Part shown: piece after piece, positions 33,652-46,842 of the stretch
Position numbering within the stretch: the stretch's first letter is position 1
How the letters are laid out: each line of letters begins with the position of its first letter
From: Staphylococcus hominis subsp. hominis
Lineage (GTDB): Bacteria > Bacillota > Bacilli > Staphylococcales > Staphylococcaceae
Direction: 5' to 3'
NCBI RefSeq assembly: GCF_002901845.1
Contig: NZ_PPQE01000021.1
Span: 1 to 64,000, forward strand
DNA length: 64,000 nucleotides
The notes under the pieces: model-generated
What the model saw: only the letters and a program-made list of their open reading frames with translations
The model's database searches: none
What the model was told of the DNA's origin: nothing
Position numbers and translations under genes: made by a program

Positions 33652-35733
33652 TTATTCACCTTTATTTTTTTTGATGATTTCTTCAGCAATTGATTTTGGA
33701 ACTTCTGCATAATGGTCAAAGTACATAGTGTAAGTACCGCGACCTTGAGTGTTAGAACGTAATGAAGTTGCATAACCAAACATTTCTGAAAGTGGTACAT
33801 AAGCGTTAACAACTTGTGCATTACCACGTGGTTCCATACCATCAACACGTCCACGACGAGCTGTTACGTCACCCATGATATCGCCCATGTATTCTTCAGG
33901 CATTTCGATTGTAACTTTCATCATTGGTTCTAAGATAACTGGATCACATTTTTTAGCAGCTTCTTTAAGTGCTAATGATGCAGCAATTTTGAAGGCCATT
34001 TCTGATGAATCGACATCATGGTATGAACCATCAAATAATTTAGCTTTAACATCAATTAATGGATAACCAGCTAATACACCATTTTCCATGGCATCTTTAA
34101 GACCAGCTTCAACTGATGGAATGTATTCACGAGGAACTACACCACCAACGATAGCGTTTTCGAATTCGAACCCTGCGCCAGTTTCATTTGGAGTGAATTC
34201 AATATGAACATCACCATATTGTCCACGACCACCTGATTGACGAGAGAATTTACCTTGAACTTGAGCAGATTGTTTAAATGTTTCACGATAAGAAACCATT
34301 GGTGCACCTACGTTACATTCAACGTTGAATTCTTTTTTCATACGGTCTACTAAGATATCTAAGTGTAACTCACCCATACCACCGATGATAACTTGTCCAG
34401 TTTCTTCGTCAGTATGTGCATGGAAAGTAGGGTCTTCTTCTTGTAATTTAACTAAAGCTTGAGTCATTTTATCTTGGTCAGCTTTAGACTTAGGTTCTAC
34501 TGATAAGTGAATAACTGGTTCTGGGAATTCCATTGATTCCAAGATAATGTCATTTTTCTCACCACATAAAGTGTCACCAGTACCTGTTTCTTTAAGACCT
34601 ACAGCTGCAGCGATATCTCCTGAGTAAACAGTGTCAATTTCTTGACGAGAGTTCGCATGCATTTGTAATAAACGACCTACACGTTCACGTTTGTTTTTTG
34701 TTGAGTTTTTAACGTATGAACCAGATGTTAACGTACCTGAATATACACGGAAGAAAGTTAATTTACCAACATAAGGGTCAGTCATAACTTTGAAAGCTAA
34801 TGCTGCGAATTCGCCATTATCGTCAGCTTTTGCAATGACTTCTTCATCAGGATTTTCAGCACGATGACCTACGATAGGTTTAACATCTAATGGTGATGGT
34901 AAATAATCAATTACTGCATTAAGCATTAATTGAACACCTTTGTTTTTGAATGCTGTACCACAAAGTACTGGGTAGAATTCTACGTCAGTAGTAGCTTGAC
35001 GGATAGCATTTTTTAATTCAGCTACTGAAATTTCTTCGTCACCAAGATATTTTTCCATTAATTCGTCGCTAGTTTCTGCAACTGCTTCGATTAAATTAGA
35101 ACGAGCTTCTTCTGCTCTTTCTTTGTGATCTTCAGGAATTTCAATTTCATCAATTTCTGTACCTAAGTCATTTGTATATTTGAAACATTTCATTTCAACT
35201 AAGTCGATGATTGCTTCAAATTCATCTTCGGCACCAATTGGTAATTGGATAGGTGCTGCATTTGCTTGTAAGCGATCATGTAATGTGCTTACTGAATACT
35301 CAAAGTTTGCACCAAGTTTATCCATTTTGTTAACGAATACAATACGAGGAACACCATAAGTAGTAGCTTGACGCCAAACAGTTTCAGTTTGAGGTTCTAC
35401 ACCTGATTGAGCATCAAGTACAGTAACCGCACCATCAAGTACACGTAATGAACGTTCAACTTCTACAGTGAAGTCTACGTGCCCTGGTGTATCGATAATG
35501 TTAACGCGGTGGTCTTTCCAAGAAGCTGTTGTTGCAGCTGATGTGATTGTAATACCACGATCTTGTTCTTGTTCCATCCAGTCCATTTGTGAAGCACCTT
35601 CATGTGTTTCACCAATTTTGTGGATACGACCTGTATAATAAAGAATACGTTCAGTCGTTGTAGTTTTACCAGCATCGATGTGAGCCATGATACCGATATT
35701 ACGAGTGTTTTTCAAAGAAAAGTCTCTAGCCAT
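33652..35733 (-). CDS. fusA: Elongation factor G
   Basis: 693-residue translocase GTPase. G1 is [10 protein letters not shown] (residues 17-26), G3 DTPGHVDF, G4 NKMD, then domains II-V, ending with [16 protein letters not shown] and YAEVP. The residues around the known fusidic acid sites ([21 protein letters not shown]) read as wild type, so no resistance mutation is seen there. It follows rpsG in the str operon and is separated from it by 121 bases. Confidence 0.99.
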   Translation of the reverse strand: MARDFSLKNTRNIGIMAHIDAGKTTTTERILYYTGRIHKIGETHEGASQMDWMEQEQDRGITITSAATTASWKDHRVNIIDTPGHVDFTVEVERSLRVLDGAVTVLDAQSGVEPQTETVWRQATTYGVPRIVFVNKMDKLGANFEYSVSTLHDRLQANAAPIQLPIGAEDEFEAIIDLVEMKCFKYTNDLGTEIDEIEIPEDHKERAEEARSNLIEAVAETSDELMEKYLGDEEISVAELKNAIRQATTDVEFYPVLCGTAFKNKGVQLMLNAVIDYLPSPLDVKPIVGHRAENPDEEVIAKADDNGEFAALAFKVMTDPYVGKLTFFRVYSGTLTSGSYVKNSTKNKRERVGRLLQMHANSRQEIDTVYSGDIAAAVGLKETGTGDTLCGEKNDIILESMEFPEPVIHLSVEPKSKADQDKMTQALVKLQEEDPTFHAHTDEETGQVIIGGMGELHLDILVDRMKKEFNVECNVGAPMVSYRETFKQSAQVQGKFSRQSGGRGQYGDVHIEFTPNETGAGFEFENAIVGGVVPREYIPSVEAGLKDAMENGVLAGYPLIDVKAKLFDGSYHDVDSSEMAFKIAASLALKEAAKKCDPVILEPMMKVTIEMPEEYMGDIMGDVTARRGRVDGMEPRGNAQVVNAYVPLSEMFGYATSLRSNTQGRGTYTMYFDHYAEVPKSIAEEIIKKNKGE

Positions 35734-35854
35734 TGTTTTTCTCCTTCCAGTTATTACTGAATAAGTACTATAGAATATGGCGATGCCCTAAGCATGAACC
35801 ATTTTACTTGGTAAACCAATATGACGGAACACACTCAGGGTTAAAGCTTTAATC

Positions 35855-36325
35855 TTACCAACGATAGTGAGCGAATGCTTTGTTCGCTTCAGCCATTTTG
35901 TGAGTGTCCTCACGTTTTTTGACTGCACCACCTGTATTATTAGCAGCATCTAAGATTTCGTTAGCTAAACGATCTTCCATAGTTTTTTCACCACGAAGAC
36001 GAGCGTAGTTTACTAACCAACGTAATCCTAAAGTCGTACGACGTTCTGGGCGCACCTCAACAGGTACTTGGTAGTTTGAACCACCTACACGACGCGCTTT
36101 TACTTCTAATACTGGCATAATGTTGTTAATAGCTTCTTCGAATACTTCTAAAGCATCACGACCACTGCGTTGTTCTACAAGGTCAAATGCAGAATAAAGA
36201 ATTCTTTGTGCTGTTCCGCGTTTACCGTCTAACATAATTTTGTTAATTAATTTTGTAACTAACTTAGAGTTATGAATTGGATCTGGTAATACGTCTCTTT
36301 TAGGTACTGATCCTTTACGAGGCAT
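35855..36325 (-). CDS. rpsG: Ribosomal protein S7
   Basis: 156 residues, starting [16 protein letters not shown], the usual S7 N-terminus. It nucleates assembly of the 30S head and binds the 3' domain of 16S rRNA. Typical segments are [34 protein letters not shown] and the terminal AHYRW. It is the second gene of the str operon, 69 bases behind rpsL. Confidence 0.99.
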
Positions 36326-36394
36326 TATAAAGTCCTCCCTTCCTATTATAATATATTCTTAAAAATTGATAGTAAAATTTACACAATCTTAAAC

Positions 36395-36808
36395 TTAATT
36401 TTTAGGTTTTTTAGTTCCGTATAATGAACGTCCTTGTCTACGTCCATCTACACCTGAAGTATCAAGCGCACCACGTACAATATGGTAACGCACACCAGGT
36501 AAGTCTTTTACACGTCCACCACGTACAAGTACAACACTGTGTTCTTGTAAGTTATGGCCGATACCAGGAATGTATGCGTTGATTTCAATGTTATTTGATA
36601 AACGCACACGAGCGTATTTACGTAACGCTGAGTTAGGTTTTTTAGGTGTCATTGTACCTACACGAGTACAAACACCACGTTTTTGAGGTGAGTTTAAGTG
36701 AGTAAATTGTTTCTTTTTACTATTGAAACCTCTGTTTAACGCTGGTGAATCTGATTTTTTAGATTTACTTTGTCTAGGTTTACGTACTAATTGATTAATA
36801 GTTGGCAT
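36395..36808 (-). CDS. rpsL: Ribosomal protein S12
   Basis: 137 residues from ATG 36808 ([10 protein letters not shown]), preceded by GAGGAGG; a start seven codons earlier would lie inside that site. Decoding-centre loop [11 protein letters not shown] has the wild-type Lys of the streptomycin site, and [16 protein letters not shown] is intact, so no streptomycin resistance change is seen. It is the first classic gene of the str operon, after the L7Ae-like gene. Confidence 0.99.
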   Translation of the reverse strand: MPTINQLVRKPRQSKSKKSDSPALNRGFNSKKKQFTHLNSPQKRGVCTRVGTMTPKKPNSALRKYARVRLSNNIEINAYIPGIGHNLQEHSVVLVRGGRVKDLPGVRYHIVRGALDTSGVDGRRQGRSLYGTKKPKN

Positions 36809-36897
36809 TGAATGTCCTCCTCTCTTCATTTTTTAATTCCACACATCCAGGTGGTTCATTTTTAGGTTAAATAAAATTTAGTAAGTGTAAAAACTTA

Positions 36898-37158
36898 CTA
36901 ATTCTCATTCAATAACGCAACAATTGTCGCATTAACATTAATACCTACTGCTTTTCCTAAAGCCGATTTGCTTTCGAAATAAGTAATCGGTATACTTTTA
37001 TGATTGATTTGGCTAAATACTTGAGCTAATAAATATATCTCAACATCTTTAGCAATAATCAATGATGTAACTTGATCTTTTTTCAACGCTTTTAACGTTT
37101 GTTTAAGACCAACTACAAAATGTTGTTTGTTAAAGCGTGCAACTTTTTCATTAGACAT
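36898..37158 (-). CDS. rplGB: L7Ae-family ribosomal/K-turn-binding protein
   Basis: 86 residues. The L7Ae fold is shown by [24 protein letters not shown] and the C-terminal [16 protein letters not shown]. Homologues (YbxF/RplGB) bind kink-turn RNA, perhaps as an accessory ribosomal or riboswitch-binding protein. Its place between rpoC and rpsL is conserved in Bacillus and Staphylococcus. Confidence 0.93.
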   Translation of the reverse strand: MSNEKVARFNKQHFVVGLKQTLKALKKDQVTSLIIAKDVEIYLLAQVFSQINHKSIPITYFESKSALGKAVGINVNATIVALLNEN

Positions 37159-37264
37159 TAAATATCCTCCAAAGTTCTGCTTGCATCAACCTTTACAATA
37201 ATAACACTTTATATAATAATTAGTCAACATTTTTTATCATTTTCTGTAAATATTAAAACAAAAG

Positions 37265-37292
37265 AACTTGGAACAAATTAAAGTTCCAAGTT
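37265..37292 (-). terminator. rpoC terminator
   Basis: A perfect 10-bp stem (AACTTGGAAC/GTTCCAAGTT) with an 8-nt loop, followed by CTTTTGTTTT on the minus strand. It separates rpoBC from the L7Ae-str transcript, which needs its own promoter in the next 100 bases. Confidence 0.8.
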
Positions 37293-37305
37293 ACTTTCAC
37301 ATTAA

Positions 37306-40300
37306 TTACTCAGTCACTTCTGCTTCGTCAGTTTCAGCAACTGGAGTACCCACTTTATCGTATTTAACGTCACTATAACGTCTCATACCTGTACCAGCTG
37401 GGATAAGTTTACCAATAATAACATTCTCTTTAAGTCCAAGTAAGTCATCGCGTTTACCTTTAATAGCAGCATCAGTAAGTACACGAGTAGTTTCTTGGAA
37501 AGAAGCCGCAGATAAGAAGCTTTCTGTTTCAAGAGATGCTTTAGTAATACCAAGTAATACTGGTTTTGCAGTAGCTGGGCGTTTACGTTCTTTAAACGCT
37601 TCTCTATTAGCATCAGTAAAGTTATGAATATCTACTAATGAACCTGGTAGAAGTTTAGTATCACCAGCTTCAATAATTCTTACTTTACGTAACATTTGTC
37701 TAACCATTACTTCAACGTGTTTATCGTCAATTTCTACACCTTGCATACGATAAACTTTTTGCACTTCTTTAAGTAAGTAGCTTTCAGTCGCGTTTAAACC
37801 AGCAACAGCTAAGAAGTTCTTAGGTTCAATAGAACCTTCAGTTAATACTTCTCCACGTTCTACTGATTGGCCAATTTCTACTTTAATTCTTGAAGTACCT
37901 GAAGCAAGATAAGATCTTGTTTCATTAGCGCCTTTAATCACAATTTCTTGTTGGCGATCTTTTGCTAATTTAATATCTTCAACGACACCTTCGATTTCAG
38001 TAATTACCGCTTGGCCTTTAGGGTTACGTGCTTCAAAGATCTCTTGGATACGAGGAAGACCTTGAGTGATATCGCTTCCTGCTACCCCACCTGTATGGAA
38101 AGTACGCATTGTAAGTTGAGTACCAGGCTCACCAATTGATTGAGCGGCAATAGTACCAACTGCTTCACCTACTTCAACTTTTTCACCTGTAGCAAGGTTT
38201 TTACCGTAACATTTTTCACATACACCATGACGAGTATTACATGTAAATGCTGAACGGATATACATTTTTTCAATACCTGCATCTGTAATTTTCTTAGCAA
38301 TTTCAGGTGTGATTAATTCATCAGGACGAATAATGATTTCATTCGTTTCAGGATGACGAATTGTTTCTTTAGAATAACGTCCTTCAATACGTTCGACAAA
38401 TGGTTCAATCATTTCTGTACCTTCTTTAATATCAGAAACTAATAAACCACGGTCCGTACCACAATCTTCTTCACGAACGATAACATCTTGTGCAACGTCA
38501 ACAAGACGACGAGTAAGATAACCTGAATCAGCTGTTTTAAGTGCTGTATCGGCAAGACCTTTGCGCGCACCATGCGTTGAGATGAAGTATTCTAATACTG
38601 TTAAACCTTCACGGAATGATGAAGTAATTGGTAACTCAATAATTTTACCTGATGGCGCAGCCATTAACCCACGCATACCGGCTAATTGTGTGAAGTTAGA
38701 TGCGTTACCACGGGCACCTGAGTCACTCATCATAAAGATTGGGTTTGTTTTTTCAAGTGATTGCATTAATTCGCCTTGAATTTGATCTTTAGCATCTGTC
38801 CAAATTTCAACAACTGCGTTGTAACGTTCATCTTCAGTGATTAAACCACGATTAAATTGTTTAGATACACGTTCTACTAATTTTTCATGTTCATCTAAAA
38901 TTTGTTGTTTATCTGGAAGTACTACGATATCAGATACACCAACTGTGATACCAGCTTTAGATGAGAATTTGAATCCTAAATCTTTCATACGGTCAAGCAT
39001 CATTGATGTATCTGTGATGCTAAATCTGTTAAATACTTCAGCAATAATATTACCTAAGAATTTTTTGTTGAAAGGTGCAGTAAGTTCTTGCTCTTCGAAG
39101 TAAGCTTTAAGACCACCTTCACCTAATTGTGTTGGATCAACAAAATATTTATCAGGTGTTTTATCTTCTAAGTTTTCTTGAGTAGGTTCATTAATATATG
39201 CAAATGAATCTGGAATGATTTCATTAAAGATCACTTTACCTACAGAAGTAGCTAAAATTTTATTATTTTGTTCTTCTGTAAATGTAGGATTATTAAGTGA
39301 ACGTGCATGTAAACCTATACGAGTGTGTAGATGCACATAACCATTTGCATATGCTTTAAGTACTTCATTTGTATCATTAAAGATTATACCAGTATTTACA
39401 GCATCTTTACGTTCTAAAGTTAAGTAATAGTTACCTAATACCATATCTTGTGATGGTGTAACAACTGGTTTACCATCTTTAGGGTTCAAGATATTTTGCG
39501 CCGCTAACATTAACATACGTGCTTCAGCTTGTGCTTCTTTAGATAATGGTACGTGTACCGCCATTTGGTCACCATCAAAGTCAGCGTTATAAGCTGTTGT
39601 TACAAGTGGATGTAAACGGATTGCACGTCCTTCTACTAAAGTAGGCTCGAAAGCTTGAATACCTAATCTGTGAAGCGTTGGGGCACGGTTAAGTAATACT
39701 GGGTGTTCTTTAATGACATCTTCTAATACATCCCATACTTCATCATCCATGCGTTCAATTTTACTTTTCGCATTTTTAATGTTTGTTGCAATTTCACGTT
39801 GCACTAATTCTTTCATTACGAAAGGTTTAAATAATTCAAGTGCCATTTCTTTTGGAAGACCACATTGATACATTTTTAAGTTTGGTCCTACCGCGATAAC
39901 TGAACGGCCTGAGTAGTCAACACGTTTACCAAGTAAGTTTTGACGGAAACGACCTTGTTTACCTTTTAACATATGTGATAAAGATTTCAATGGTCTATTA
40001 CCTGGACCAGTTACTGGACGACCACGACGACCATTATCGATTAATGCATCTACTGCTTCTTGTAACATACGTTTTTCGTTTTGCACGATGATACCAGGAG
40101 CACCAAGATCTAATAAACGTTTCAAACGATTATTACGGTTGATAACACGACGATATAAATCATTTAAGTCACTTGTTGCAAAACGTCCACCATCTAATTG
40201 AACCATAGGACGAATTTCTGGTGGAATAATTGGTAGTACATCTAAAATCATCCATGAAGGATTATTTCCAGAATTTCTAAATGATTCCACAACTTCTAAA

Positions 40301-40926
40301 CGTTTAATTGCACGTGTTAATCTTTGTCCAGTTGCTGATTCTAATTCATCACGTAATGCTTTTAATTCTTCATCTAAGTCAATTTCTTCTAATAGGTCTT
40401 TAATACCTTCTGCACCCATTTTTGCTACAAATTGACCTGGGTATTTATCATAATATTCTCTGAATTCAGCTTCAGATAATAATGATTTTTTCTCTAATCC
40501 CGTTGGACCTGGATCTACAACCACATAAGAAGCAAAATAAATAACTTCTTCTAATGATCTTGGAGACATATCTAATAAAAGACCCATGCGACTTGGAATA
40601 CCTTTAAAGTACCAAATGTGAGAAACAGGTGCTGCTAATTCAATATGCCCCATTCTTTCACGACGAACTTTAGATTTTGTGACTTCTACACCACAACGGT
40701 CACAAACCATGCCTTTGTAGCGTACACGTTTGTACTTACCACAACTACACTCCCAGTCTTTTGTAGGTCCAAAAATTCTTTCACAGAAAAGACCATCTTT
40801 CTCAGGTTTCAAAGTACGATAGTTTATTGTTTCTGGTTTTTTTACTTCACCATATGACCAAGAACGGATTTTTTCAGGTGAGGCTAAACCGATTTTCATA
40901 TAATGGAAATTATTTACATCAATCAA
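37306..40926 (-). CDS. rpoC: RNA polymerase beta-prime subunit
   Basis: 1206 residues from TTG 40926 ([13 protein letters not shown]), eight bases after AAGGAGG; an upstream TTG six codons earlier overlaps that site. The N-terminal zinc ribbon is CSCG...CDRCG, the catalytic Mg site is [12 protein letters not shown], the second zinc cluster is CGTD...[13 protein letters not shown], and the trigger-loop region has [13 protein letters not shown]. It joins beta in a two-gene operon, 162 bases behind rpoB. Confidence 0.99.
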   Translation of the reverse strand: MIDVNNFHYMKIGLASPEKIRSWSYGEVKKPETINYRTLKPEKDGLFCERIFGPTKDWECSCGKYKRVRYKGMVCDRCGVEVTKSKVRRERMGHIELAAPVSHIWYFKGIPSRMGLLLDMSPRSLEEVIYFASYVVVDPGPTGLEKKSLLSEAEFREYYDKYPGQFVAKMGAEGIKDLLEEIDLDEELKALRDELESATGQRLTRAIKRLEVVESFRNSGNNPSWMILDVLPIIPPEIRPMVQLDGGRFATSDLNDLYRRVINRNNRLKRLLDLGAPGIIVQNEKRMLQEAVDALIDNGRRGRPVTGPGNRPLKSLSHMLKGKQGRFRQNLLGKRVDYSGRSVIAVGPNLKMYQCGLPKEMALELFKPFVMKELVQREIATNIKNAKSKIERMDDEVWDVLEDVIKEHPVLLNRAPTLHRLGIQAFEPTLVEGRAIRLHPLVTTAYNADFDGDQMAVHVPLSKEAQAEARMLMLAAQNILNPKDGKPVVTPSQDMVLGNYYLTLERKDAVNTGIIFNDTNEVLKAYANGYVHLHTRIGLHARSLNNPTFTEEQNNKILATSVGKVIFNEIIPDSFAYINEPTQENLEDKTPDKYFVDPTQLGEGGLKAYFEEQELTAPFNKKFLGNIIAEVFNRFSITDTSMMLDRMKDLGFKFSSKAGITVGVSDIVVLPDKQQILDEHEKLVERVSKQFNRGLITEDERYNAVVEIWTDAKDQIQGELMQSLEKTNPIFMMSDSGARGNASNFTQLAGMRGLMAAPSGKIIELPITSSFREGLTVLEYFISTHGARKGLADTALKTADSGYLTRRLVDVAQDVIVREEDCGTDRGLLVSDIKEGTEMIEPFVERIEGRYSKETIRHPETNEIIIRPDELITPEIAKKITDAGIEKMYIRSAFTCNTRHGVCEKCYGKNLATGEKVEVGEAVGTIAAQSIGEPGTQLTMRTFHTGGVAGSDITQGLPRIQEIFEARNPKGQAVITEIEGVVEDIKLAKDRQQEIVIKGANETRSYLASGTSRIKVEIGQSVERGEVLTEGSIEPKNFLAVAGLNATESYLLKEVQKVYRMQGVEIDDKHVEVMVRQMLRKVRIIEAGDTKLLPGSLVDIHNFTDANREAFKERKRPATAKPVLLGITKASLETESFLSAASFQETTRVLTDAAIKGKRDDLLGLKENVIIGKLIPAGTGMRRYSDVKYDKVGTPVAETDEAEVTE

Positions 40927-41088
40927 GGAGCCTACCTCCTTCAATTTAGATTAGCTGTGCTATTTGATTGATTTACATTTACTGAAACTGACATCACATA
41001 CATAAGATGCACATCAGTGCGCAATCTAAATCTTGATGAGATTAAAATTACGCAACTCATGTTTATTCATCTTAAATTTATAATTTTA

Positions 41089-44000
41089 TTATTCGTTAGT
41101 TTCTTTTTGAGTTTCTGGAACATCTTTTTGTTGTAAATCTACTTTGCGCTCAGTTGCATCTTCATCATCAACATCGGCCATTTCGATTTCATTATCATGT
41201 TCATCCATAACTTTTACATCTAAACCTAAACTTTGTAATTCTTTCATCAATACTCGGAATGATTCAGGAACACTTGGCCTTGAAATGTTTTCACCTTTAA
41301 CGATAGATTCGTATGTTTTAACACGACCTACAGTATCGTCAGATTTATAAGTTAAGATTTCTTGTAATGTGTATGCTGCACCATAAGCTTCAAGTGCCCA
41401 TACCTCCATCTCACCGAAACGTTGTCCACCGAATTGTGCTTTACCACCAAGTGGTTGTTGTGTAACAAGTGAGTAAGGTCCAGTTGAACGTGCATGCAAT
41501 TTATCGTCAACCATGTGAGCAAGTTTAAGCATATACATTACTCCAACAGAAATACGATTATCAAATGGTTCACCAGTACGTCCATCATATAATACTGTTT
41601 TACCATCACGTGCCATACCAGCCTCTTCGATTGTAGACCATACATCATCGTCGTTTGCACCATCGAATACTGGAGAAGCAACATGAATACCTAAGTTTTT
41701 AGCAGCCATACCTAAATGTAACTCTAAAACTTGTCCAATGTTCATACGTGATGGTACACCTAGTGGGTTTAACATGATATCGATTGGACGTCCATCTGGT
41801 AAGTAAGGCATATCTTCTTCAGGAACAATCTTAGAGATAACCCCTTTGTTACCATGACGACCACACATTTTGTCTCCAACATGGATTTTACGTTTTTGAA
41901 CGATATATACACGAACAAGTTGGTTCACACCTGGTGATAACGTATCATCGCCTTCTTCACGATTAAATACTTTAACGTCTAGAACGATACCACCTGCACC
42001 ATGTGGGACACGTAATGACGTATCACGAACTTCTCTTGCTTTTTCACCAAAGATGGCATGTAATAATCGTTCTTCTGCAGTTAATTCTGTGACACCTTTT
42101 GGCGTTACTTTACCAACTAAGATATCTCCATCTTTAACTTCTGCACCGACGTATATAATACCACGATCGTCTAAGTTTTTAAGTGCATTTTCAGAAACGT
42201 TAGGAATATCACGTGTAATTTCTTCAGGCCCTAATTTAGTATCACGTGCTTCAGATTCGTATTCTTCAATATGAATTGAAGTATATACATCGTCTTTAAC
42301 TAATCGTTCACTCATGATAACGGCATCCTCATAGTTATATCCGTCCCAAGTCATGAAACCTACAACGACGTTACGACCTAATGCCATTTCTCCTAATTCC
42401 ATTGAAGGACCATCAGCTAAAATTTCATTATATTCTACAACGTCACCTACAGAAACGATTGGACGTTGGTTATAACAAGTACCAGAGTTTGAACGTTTAA
42501 ATTTAGCTAATGGGTAACGATCTAATTCGCCTTCATGTTCAGTTCCATTTTCCTCAACTAAACGACGAACTAAGATTTCATTAGATTCAACGTGTTCAAC
42601 ACGACCTCTATGTTTTGCAGTAATTGCTGCACCAGAGTCACGAGCTGCCACATGTTCCATACCTGTACCCACAAATGGAGCTTCAGGATTCATCAATGGT
42701 ACTGCTTGACGTTGCATGTTCGCACCCATTAACGCACGGTTAGAGTCATCGTTTTCAAGGAATGGAATACAAGCTGTCGCTGCTGATACTACTTGTTTAG
42801 GAGATACATCCATGTAGTCCATTTTTTCTTTTGCCATAACAGTGTTGTTACCACGGAAACGACATACCACTTCATCATCTAGGAAACGACCATTTTCATC
42901 TAAACGAGAATTGGCTTGTGCAACTACATAGCTATCTTCTTCATCAGCAGTTAAATAATCAATTTGATCAGTAATCGAATTGGTATCAATATCTACTTTA
43001 CGATATGGTGTTTCGATAAAACCAAATTCATTTACACGTGCATAACTAGATAATGAGTTAATTAAACCAATGTTTGGTCCCTCTGGTGTTTCAATTGGAC
43101 ACATACGACCATAGTGAGAATAGTGTACGTCACGAACTTCCATTTGTGCACGTTCACGTGTTAAACCACCAGGTCCTAAAGCAGAAAGACGACGTTTATG
43201 TGTTAACTCTGCTAATGGGTTAGCTTGGTCCATGAATTGAGACAATTGAGAACTACCAAAGAATTCTTTAATTGAAGCAATTACAGGTCTAATATTAATT
43301 AATTGTTGTGGTGTAATTGAATCAGTATCTTGAATAGACATTCTTTCGCGAACGACACGTTCCATTCTAGATAAACCAATTCGGAATTGGTTTTGTAACA
43401 GTTCACCTACTGAACGTAAACGACGATTACCTAAATGGTCAATATCATCTGTATAACCAATACCATTCAATAAGTTAAAGAAATAACTCATTGAGGCAAT
43501 AATATCTGCTGGTGTAATACATTTCACTTCTGAATCAGGTAATGCATTACCAATCACTGTTGTAGTGCGTTCTTCTTCATCATTTGGAACATACACTTTA
43601 ATTGATTGAATTTCTACAGGTTCATCAATAACGCTACCTTCTAACTCGAACACTTCACTGTTTGCATTTGACTCTAAAACATTCATAATTTCGTCTAATT
43701 TACGACGATCTAAAACTGTTCCTTCTTCAGCAACAATTTCACCTGTTTCGCTGTCAACGATTGGTTCCGCTAATTTTTGGTTAAACAAACGATGTTTTAG
43801 GTGTAACTTTTTATTTGTTTTATAGCGACCAACACTTGCTAAATCATAGCGTTTAGGGTCGAAGAAACGTGAATATAATAAGCTTTTTGCGTTTTCAACT
43901 GTTGGTGGTTCACCAGGACGTAAACGTTCATAGATTTCTAATAAAGCTTGTTCAGTATTTTCAGTACTATCTTTTTCAAGCGTATTACGTAAGTATTCAC

Positions 44001-44640
44001 TGTCTCCTAATAAATCGATAATTTCTTGATCACTAGAGAATCCTAAAGCACGTAATAATACTGTTAAAGGTAATTTACGTGTTCTATCAATTCGAACGTA
44101 AACGATGTCTTTAGCATCTGTTTCATATTCTAACCACGCACCACGGTTTGGAATAATCGTTGCGTCGTAATTTTCACGTCCATTTTTATCTATTTTCTCA
44201 TTAAAATATACTGATGGTGAACGTACTAATTGTGAAACGATAACACGTTCTGCACCATTAATTACGAACGTACCAGTATCCGTCATCAATGGGAAGTCAC
44301 CCATGAAAACTTCTTGTTCTTTAACTTCACCAGTTTCTTTGATAATAAGACGTACTTTAACACGAAGAGGTGCAGCATAAGTAGCGTCACGGTTTTTTGA
44401 TTCTTCTAAATCATATTTTGGTTCACCTAATCTATAATCCACAAATTCTAAAGATAGGTTTCCAGTGAAATCTTCAATTGGTGAAATATCACGGAACATT
44501 TCTAATAAACCTTCTTTTAAGAACCAGTCATAAGATTTAGTTTGAATTTCTATTAAGTTAGGTAATTCTAATACTTCTGAAATTCTCGCATAATTTCTAC
44601 GTTTACGATGTCTTCCATATTGGACAACTTGACCTGCCAA
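41089..44640 (-). CDS. rpoB: RNA polymerase beta subunit
   Basis: 1183 residues. The start is TTG 44640 ([20 protein letters not shown]) after GAGGGG. The rifampicin-binding region reads [20 protein letters not shown] then RLSALGPGG, all wild type at the common resistance positions. The fork loop and link regions ([43 protein letters not shown]) are intact. The 203-bp gap upstream (44641-44843) probably contains the rpoBC promoter. Confidence 0.99.
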   Translation of the reverse strand: MAGQVVQYGRHRKRRNYARISEVLELPNLIEIQTKSYDWFLKEGLLEMFRDISPIEDFTGNLSLEFVDYRLGEPKYDLEESKNRDATYAAPLRVKVRLIIKETGEVKEQEVFMGDFPLMTDTGTFVINGAERVIVSQLVRSPSVYFNEKIDKNGRENYDATIIPNRGAWLEYETDAKDIVYVRIDRTRKLPLTVLLRALGFSSDQEIIDLLGDSEYLRNTLEKDSTENTEQALLEIYERLRPGEPPTVENAKSLLYSRFFDPKRYDLASVGRYKTNKKLHLKHRLFNQKLAEPIVDSETGEIVAEEGTVLDRRKLDEIMNVLESNANSEVFELEGSVIDEPVEIQSIKVYVPNDEEERTTTVIGNALPDSEVKCITPADIIASMSYFFNLLNGIGYTDDIDHLGNRRLRSVGELLQNQFRIGLSRMERVVRERMSIQDTDSITPQQLINIRPVIASIKEFFGSSQLSQFMDQANPLAELTHKRRLSALGPGGLTRERAQMEVRDVHYSHYGRMCPIETPEGPNIGLINSLSSYARVNEFGFIETPYRKVDIDTNSITDQIDYLTADEEDSYVVAQANSRLDENGRFLDDEVVCRFRGNNTVMAKEKMDYMDVSPKQVVSAATACIPFLENDDSNRALMGANMQRQAVPLMNPEAPFVGTGMEHVAARDSGAAITAKHRGRVEHVESNEILVRRLVEENGTEHEGELDRYPLAKFKRSNSGTCYNQRPIVSVGDVVEYNEILADGPSMELGEMALGRNVVVGFMTWDGYNYEDAVIMSERLVKDDVYTSIHIEEYESEARDTKLGPEEITRDIPNVSENALKNLDDRGIIYVGAEVKDGDILVGKVTPKGVTELTAEERLLHAIFGEKAREVRDTSLRVPHGAGGIVLDVKVFNREEGDDTLSPGVNQLVRVYIVQKRKIHVGDKMCGRHGNKGVISKIVPEEDMPYLPDGRPIDIMLNPLGVPSRMNIGQVLELHLGMAAKNLGIHVASPVFDGANDDDVWSTIEEAGMARDGKTVLYDGRTGEPFDNRISVGVMYMLKLAHMVDDKLHARSTGPYSLVTQQPLGGKAQFGGQRFGEMEVWALEAYGAAYTLQEILTYKSDDTVGRVKTYESIVKGENISRPSVPESFRVLMKELQSLGLDVKVMDEHDNEIEMADVDDEDATERKVDLQQKDVPETQKETNE

Positions 44641-44843
44641 ACAGATTCACCCCTCAAATATTGTGTTGAACTTATACACAAAATTTCACATAACAAGACA
44701 AAAAGAAAACGGCAACACAATTGATGACACCATTTTCGATTCTTTTCTTATTCTTGTTTATCGTGCTCATTTTGCGTAAAAGTACACACTTGTTGAACAT
44801 AAATTTTTACATTTTATAACTATATCAGAATACCATTTTGAAA

Positions 44844-45452
44844 TCAACCTTTTTGGCTCTTCAGTATATAGTACCCTTTACTTTTGTTCACAGTTTCTAC
44901 ATTATTAAATATTTCTTCCATTTTCTTTTTAGCAGAAGGCATACCTTGCTTTTTCTGAATGACAACATAGAGTTCACCTTGATTTTTTAGCTTTTGATAT
45001 GCTTCTTCAAAGATTCGATGAACAACATTTTTCCCAGCTCTAATTGGCGGATTTGTTAATACAAAGTCAAAGTATTCATTCTCAACTTGTGACAGACCAT
45101 CACTTTCTGTAATGATAACATTATCAATTTGATTTTGCTTTTTGTTCTTTTCAGCTAAATGTAAAGCTCGATGGTTCACATCCACCATAGTAATTTGATG
45201 GTGTGGTGACACTTTAGCAATCATTAAACCAATAGGACCATAACCACAGCCAACATCAATGATACGTTTACTTGGACCTGGTGGATGTTCATTTAAAAAC
45301 GTTTGTACTAATAAATCAGACCCAAAGTCTACTTTTCCTTTTGAAAAAACGCCCGCATCTGTCGTTAGTTTTAACTGAGATTTATGATAAAAGTATTGAA
45401 TTGTTTTTTCATCACTTTGTACTTCAGGATTTTCATCATAATAGTGACTCAT
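44844..45452 (-). CDS. Class I SAM methyltransferase, RsmC-like
   Basis: 202 residues. The SAM motif I is DVGCGYGPIGL, motif II is MVDVN, and the catalytic N6/N2 methyltransferase motif is FVLTNPPIRAG. The N-terminal FSKGKVDFGSDLL fits the small-domain methyltransferases related to 16S rRNA G1207 methylase. The target is not proven. Its position between rplL and rpoB is the usual staphylococcal and Bacillus (ybxB) order. Preceded by the rplJL terminator. Confidence 0.92.
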   Translation of the reverse strand: MSHYYDENPEVQSDEKTIQYFYHKSQLKLTTDAGVFSKGKVDFGSDLLVQTFLNEHPPGPSKRIIDVGCGYGPIGLMIAKVSPHHQITMVDVNHRALHLAEKNKKQNQIDNVIITESDGLSQVENEYFDFVLTNPPIRAGKNVVHRIFEEAYQKLKNQGELYVVIQKKQGMPSAKKKMEEIFNNVETVNKSKGYYILKSQKG

Positions 45453-45498
45453 GATTTCACCTCTTTATTCGTTCATCTATTTGATTAGAAAATGAATT

Positions 45499-45529
45499 AA
45501 AACCCCGTTATCAACAATAACGGGGTTTT
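45499..45529 (-). terminator. Terminator behind rplL
   Basis: A perfect 13-bp stem (AAAACCCCGTTAT/ATAACGGGGTTTT) with a 5-nt loop. Both strands have A or T flanks. It limits read-through from the L10/L12 operon into the methyltransferase and rpoB. Confidence 0.88.
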
Positions 45530-45623
45530 AATTTCTCAAAGAATGCAAGTAATCATTAACACTTTCACTCTAAAGTGACTAAGTTAAAATGATTTACTTA
45601 TATATTAAGTTAAGATACTAGAA

Positions 45624-45992
45624 TTATTTTAATTCTACAGTAGCTCCAACTTCTTCTAATTGTTCTTTAAGTTTTTCAGCATCTTCTTTAGCAACAGCTT
45701 CTTTGATTACTTTAGGAGCGTTGTCTACTAATTCTTTAGCATCTTTTAAGCCTAAGCCAGTTGCTTCTTTAACTGCTTTAACAACTTTGATTTTTGAAGA
45801 TCCAGCTGAAGTTAATTCAACGTCAAATTCAGTTTTTTCTGCGGCAGCATCTCCGCCACCAGCTGCACCAGCTGCTGCTACAGGAGCTGCTGCTGTTACA
45901 CCAAATTCTTCTTCAATTGCTTTTACTAAATCGTTTAATTCTAATACTGACATTTCTTTAATTGCTTCAATGATTTGTTCTTGATTAGCCAT
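45624..45992 (-). CDS. rplL: Ribosomal protein L7/L12
   Basis: 122 residues. The N-terminal dimerisation helix ([20 protein letters not shown]), Ala/Gly-rich hinge ([18 protein letters not shown]) and C-terminal factor-binding domain ([31 protein letters not shown]) are all present. It forms the ribosomal stalk with L10. It lies 39 bases behind rplJ. Confidence 0.99.
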   Translation of the reverse strand: MANQEQIIEAIKEMSVLELNDLVKAIEEEFGVTAAAPVAAAGAAGGGDAAAEKTEFDVELTSAGSSKIKVVKAVKEATGLGLKDAKELVDNAPKVIKEAVAKEDAEKLKEQLEEVGATVELK

Positions 45993-46031
45993 TTTATTAT
46001 TCCTCCATTTATTTTAAAATTTTATGCGCAA

Positions 46032-46532
46032 TTATTCAGCGCTTTCTTCTTTTTGTTCTCCAACAGCTTTAACCGCATAAGCGAAGTTGCGTACTGGAGC
46101 TTGTAATACTGATAAAAGCATAGATACAAGACCATCGTGTGAAGGTAATGAACCAACAGTTTTAACTTCTTCTGCTGAGATAACGTTACCTTCCATAACG
46201 CCTGTTTTAATTTCTAAAGCTTCATGTTCTTTAGCAAATCCTGAGATCACTTTCGCTGGAGCAACTACATCATCAGTAGTTGTAGCGATAGCTGTAGGAC
46301 CAGTTAAGAATTCATCTAAGCCTTCGATACCTGCTTTTTCAGCTGCACGACGAACTAATGTGTTTTTGTATACTTTATACTCAACACCAGCTTCACGTAA
46401 TTGAGCACGTAAATCAGTTACTTCCGCAACAGTTAAACCACGGTAGTCCACGATAACAGTTGAAACTGAATTTTTAAGTTGTTCAGCGATAACGTCAACT
46501 TGTTGTTTTTTAGCTTCAATAATAGCAGACAT
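46032..46532 (-). CDS. rplJ: Ribosomal protein L10
   Basis: 166 residues. It anchors L7/L12 dimers to 23S rRNA through its N-terminal domain ([30 protein letters not shown]). The C-terminal helix for L12 dimers is [20 protein letters not shown]. It is first gene of the L10 operon, with a structured leader upstream that fits autoregulation by the L10-L12 complex. Confidence 0.99.
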   Translation of the reverse strand: MSAIIEAKKQQVDVIAEQLKNSVSTVIVDYRGLTVAEVTDLRAQLREAGVEYKVYKNTLVRRAAEKAGIEGLDEFLTGPTAIATTTDDVVAPAKVISGFAKEHEALEIKTGVMEGNVISAEEVKTVGSLPSHDGLVSMLLSVLQAPVRNFAYAVKAVGEQKEESAE

Positions 46533-46559
46533 TCAGACACCTCCATTTTTATTTTTGGT

Positions 46560-46680
46560 GCTTTTTTAATAAAAAAAGCACTTTCTACCCACGGCAAAAA
46601 GTGCTTGAAAGATCATTATAATAATCATCACGTTCAAGTCAATTTTAGCCTCGGTAGGATATTGTTTTAAGTTAAAGATT
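46560..46680 (-). promoter_or_regulatory. Ribosomal protein L10 leader
   Basis: Structured 5' region of rplJ. A long hairpin AGCACTTT...AAAAGTGCTT followed by T-rich sequence acts as the attenuator-like element near the gene. An upstream part (around CCTCGG and ATTATAATAAT) can form the alternative fold. Position and layout fit the Firmicute L10 leader; detailed pairing was not computed. Confidence 0.7.
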
Positions 46681-46761
46681 AACTCCTACTGTCTTAGGTA
46701 AAATAATCACAATAAATAATATAACTTGTTTATTGTAATATGTCAATTGTTTTTTAAAAAA

Positions 46762-46819
46762 AGACTGGAAGAAAATGATCTTATCTTTTTCAAAATAAGC
46801 AATGATTATCTACCAGTCT
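46762..46819 (-). terminator. Terminator behind rplA
   Basis: Outer stem AGACTGG/CCAGTCT enclosing further pairing (TCTTAT with ATAAG, AATGAT with ATTATC-type bases), followed on the minus strand by a T run. It ends the rplK-rplA transcript. Confidence 0.75.
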
Positions 46820-46842
46820 ACAATCTATTCATATATTTGAAA

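Noticed and set aside
33652-35733. Fusidic acid resistance changes in fusA
   Set aside because: Residues around the usual sites match the susceptible sequence that I remember.
41089-44640. Rifampicin resistance changes in rpoB
   Set aside because: The region [20 protein letters not shown] reads as wild type at the common positions.
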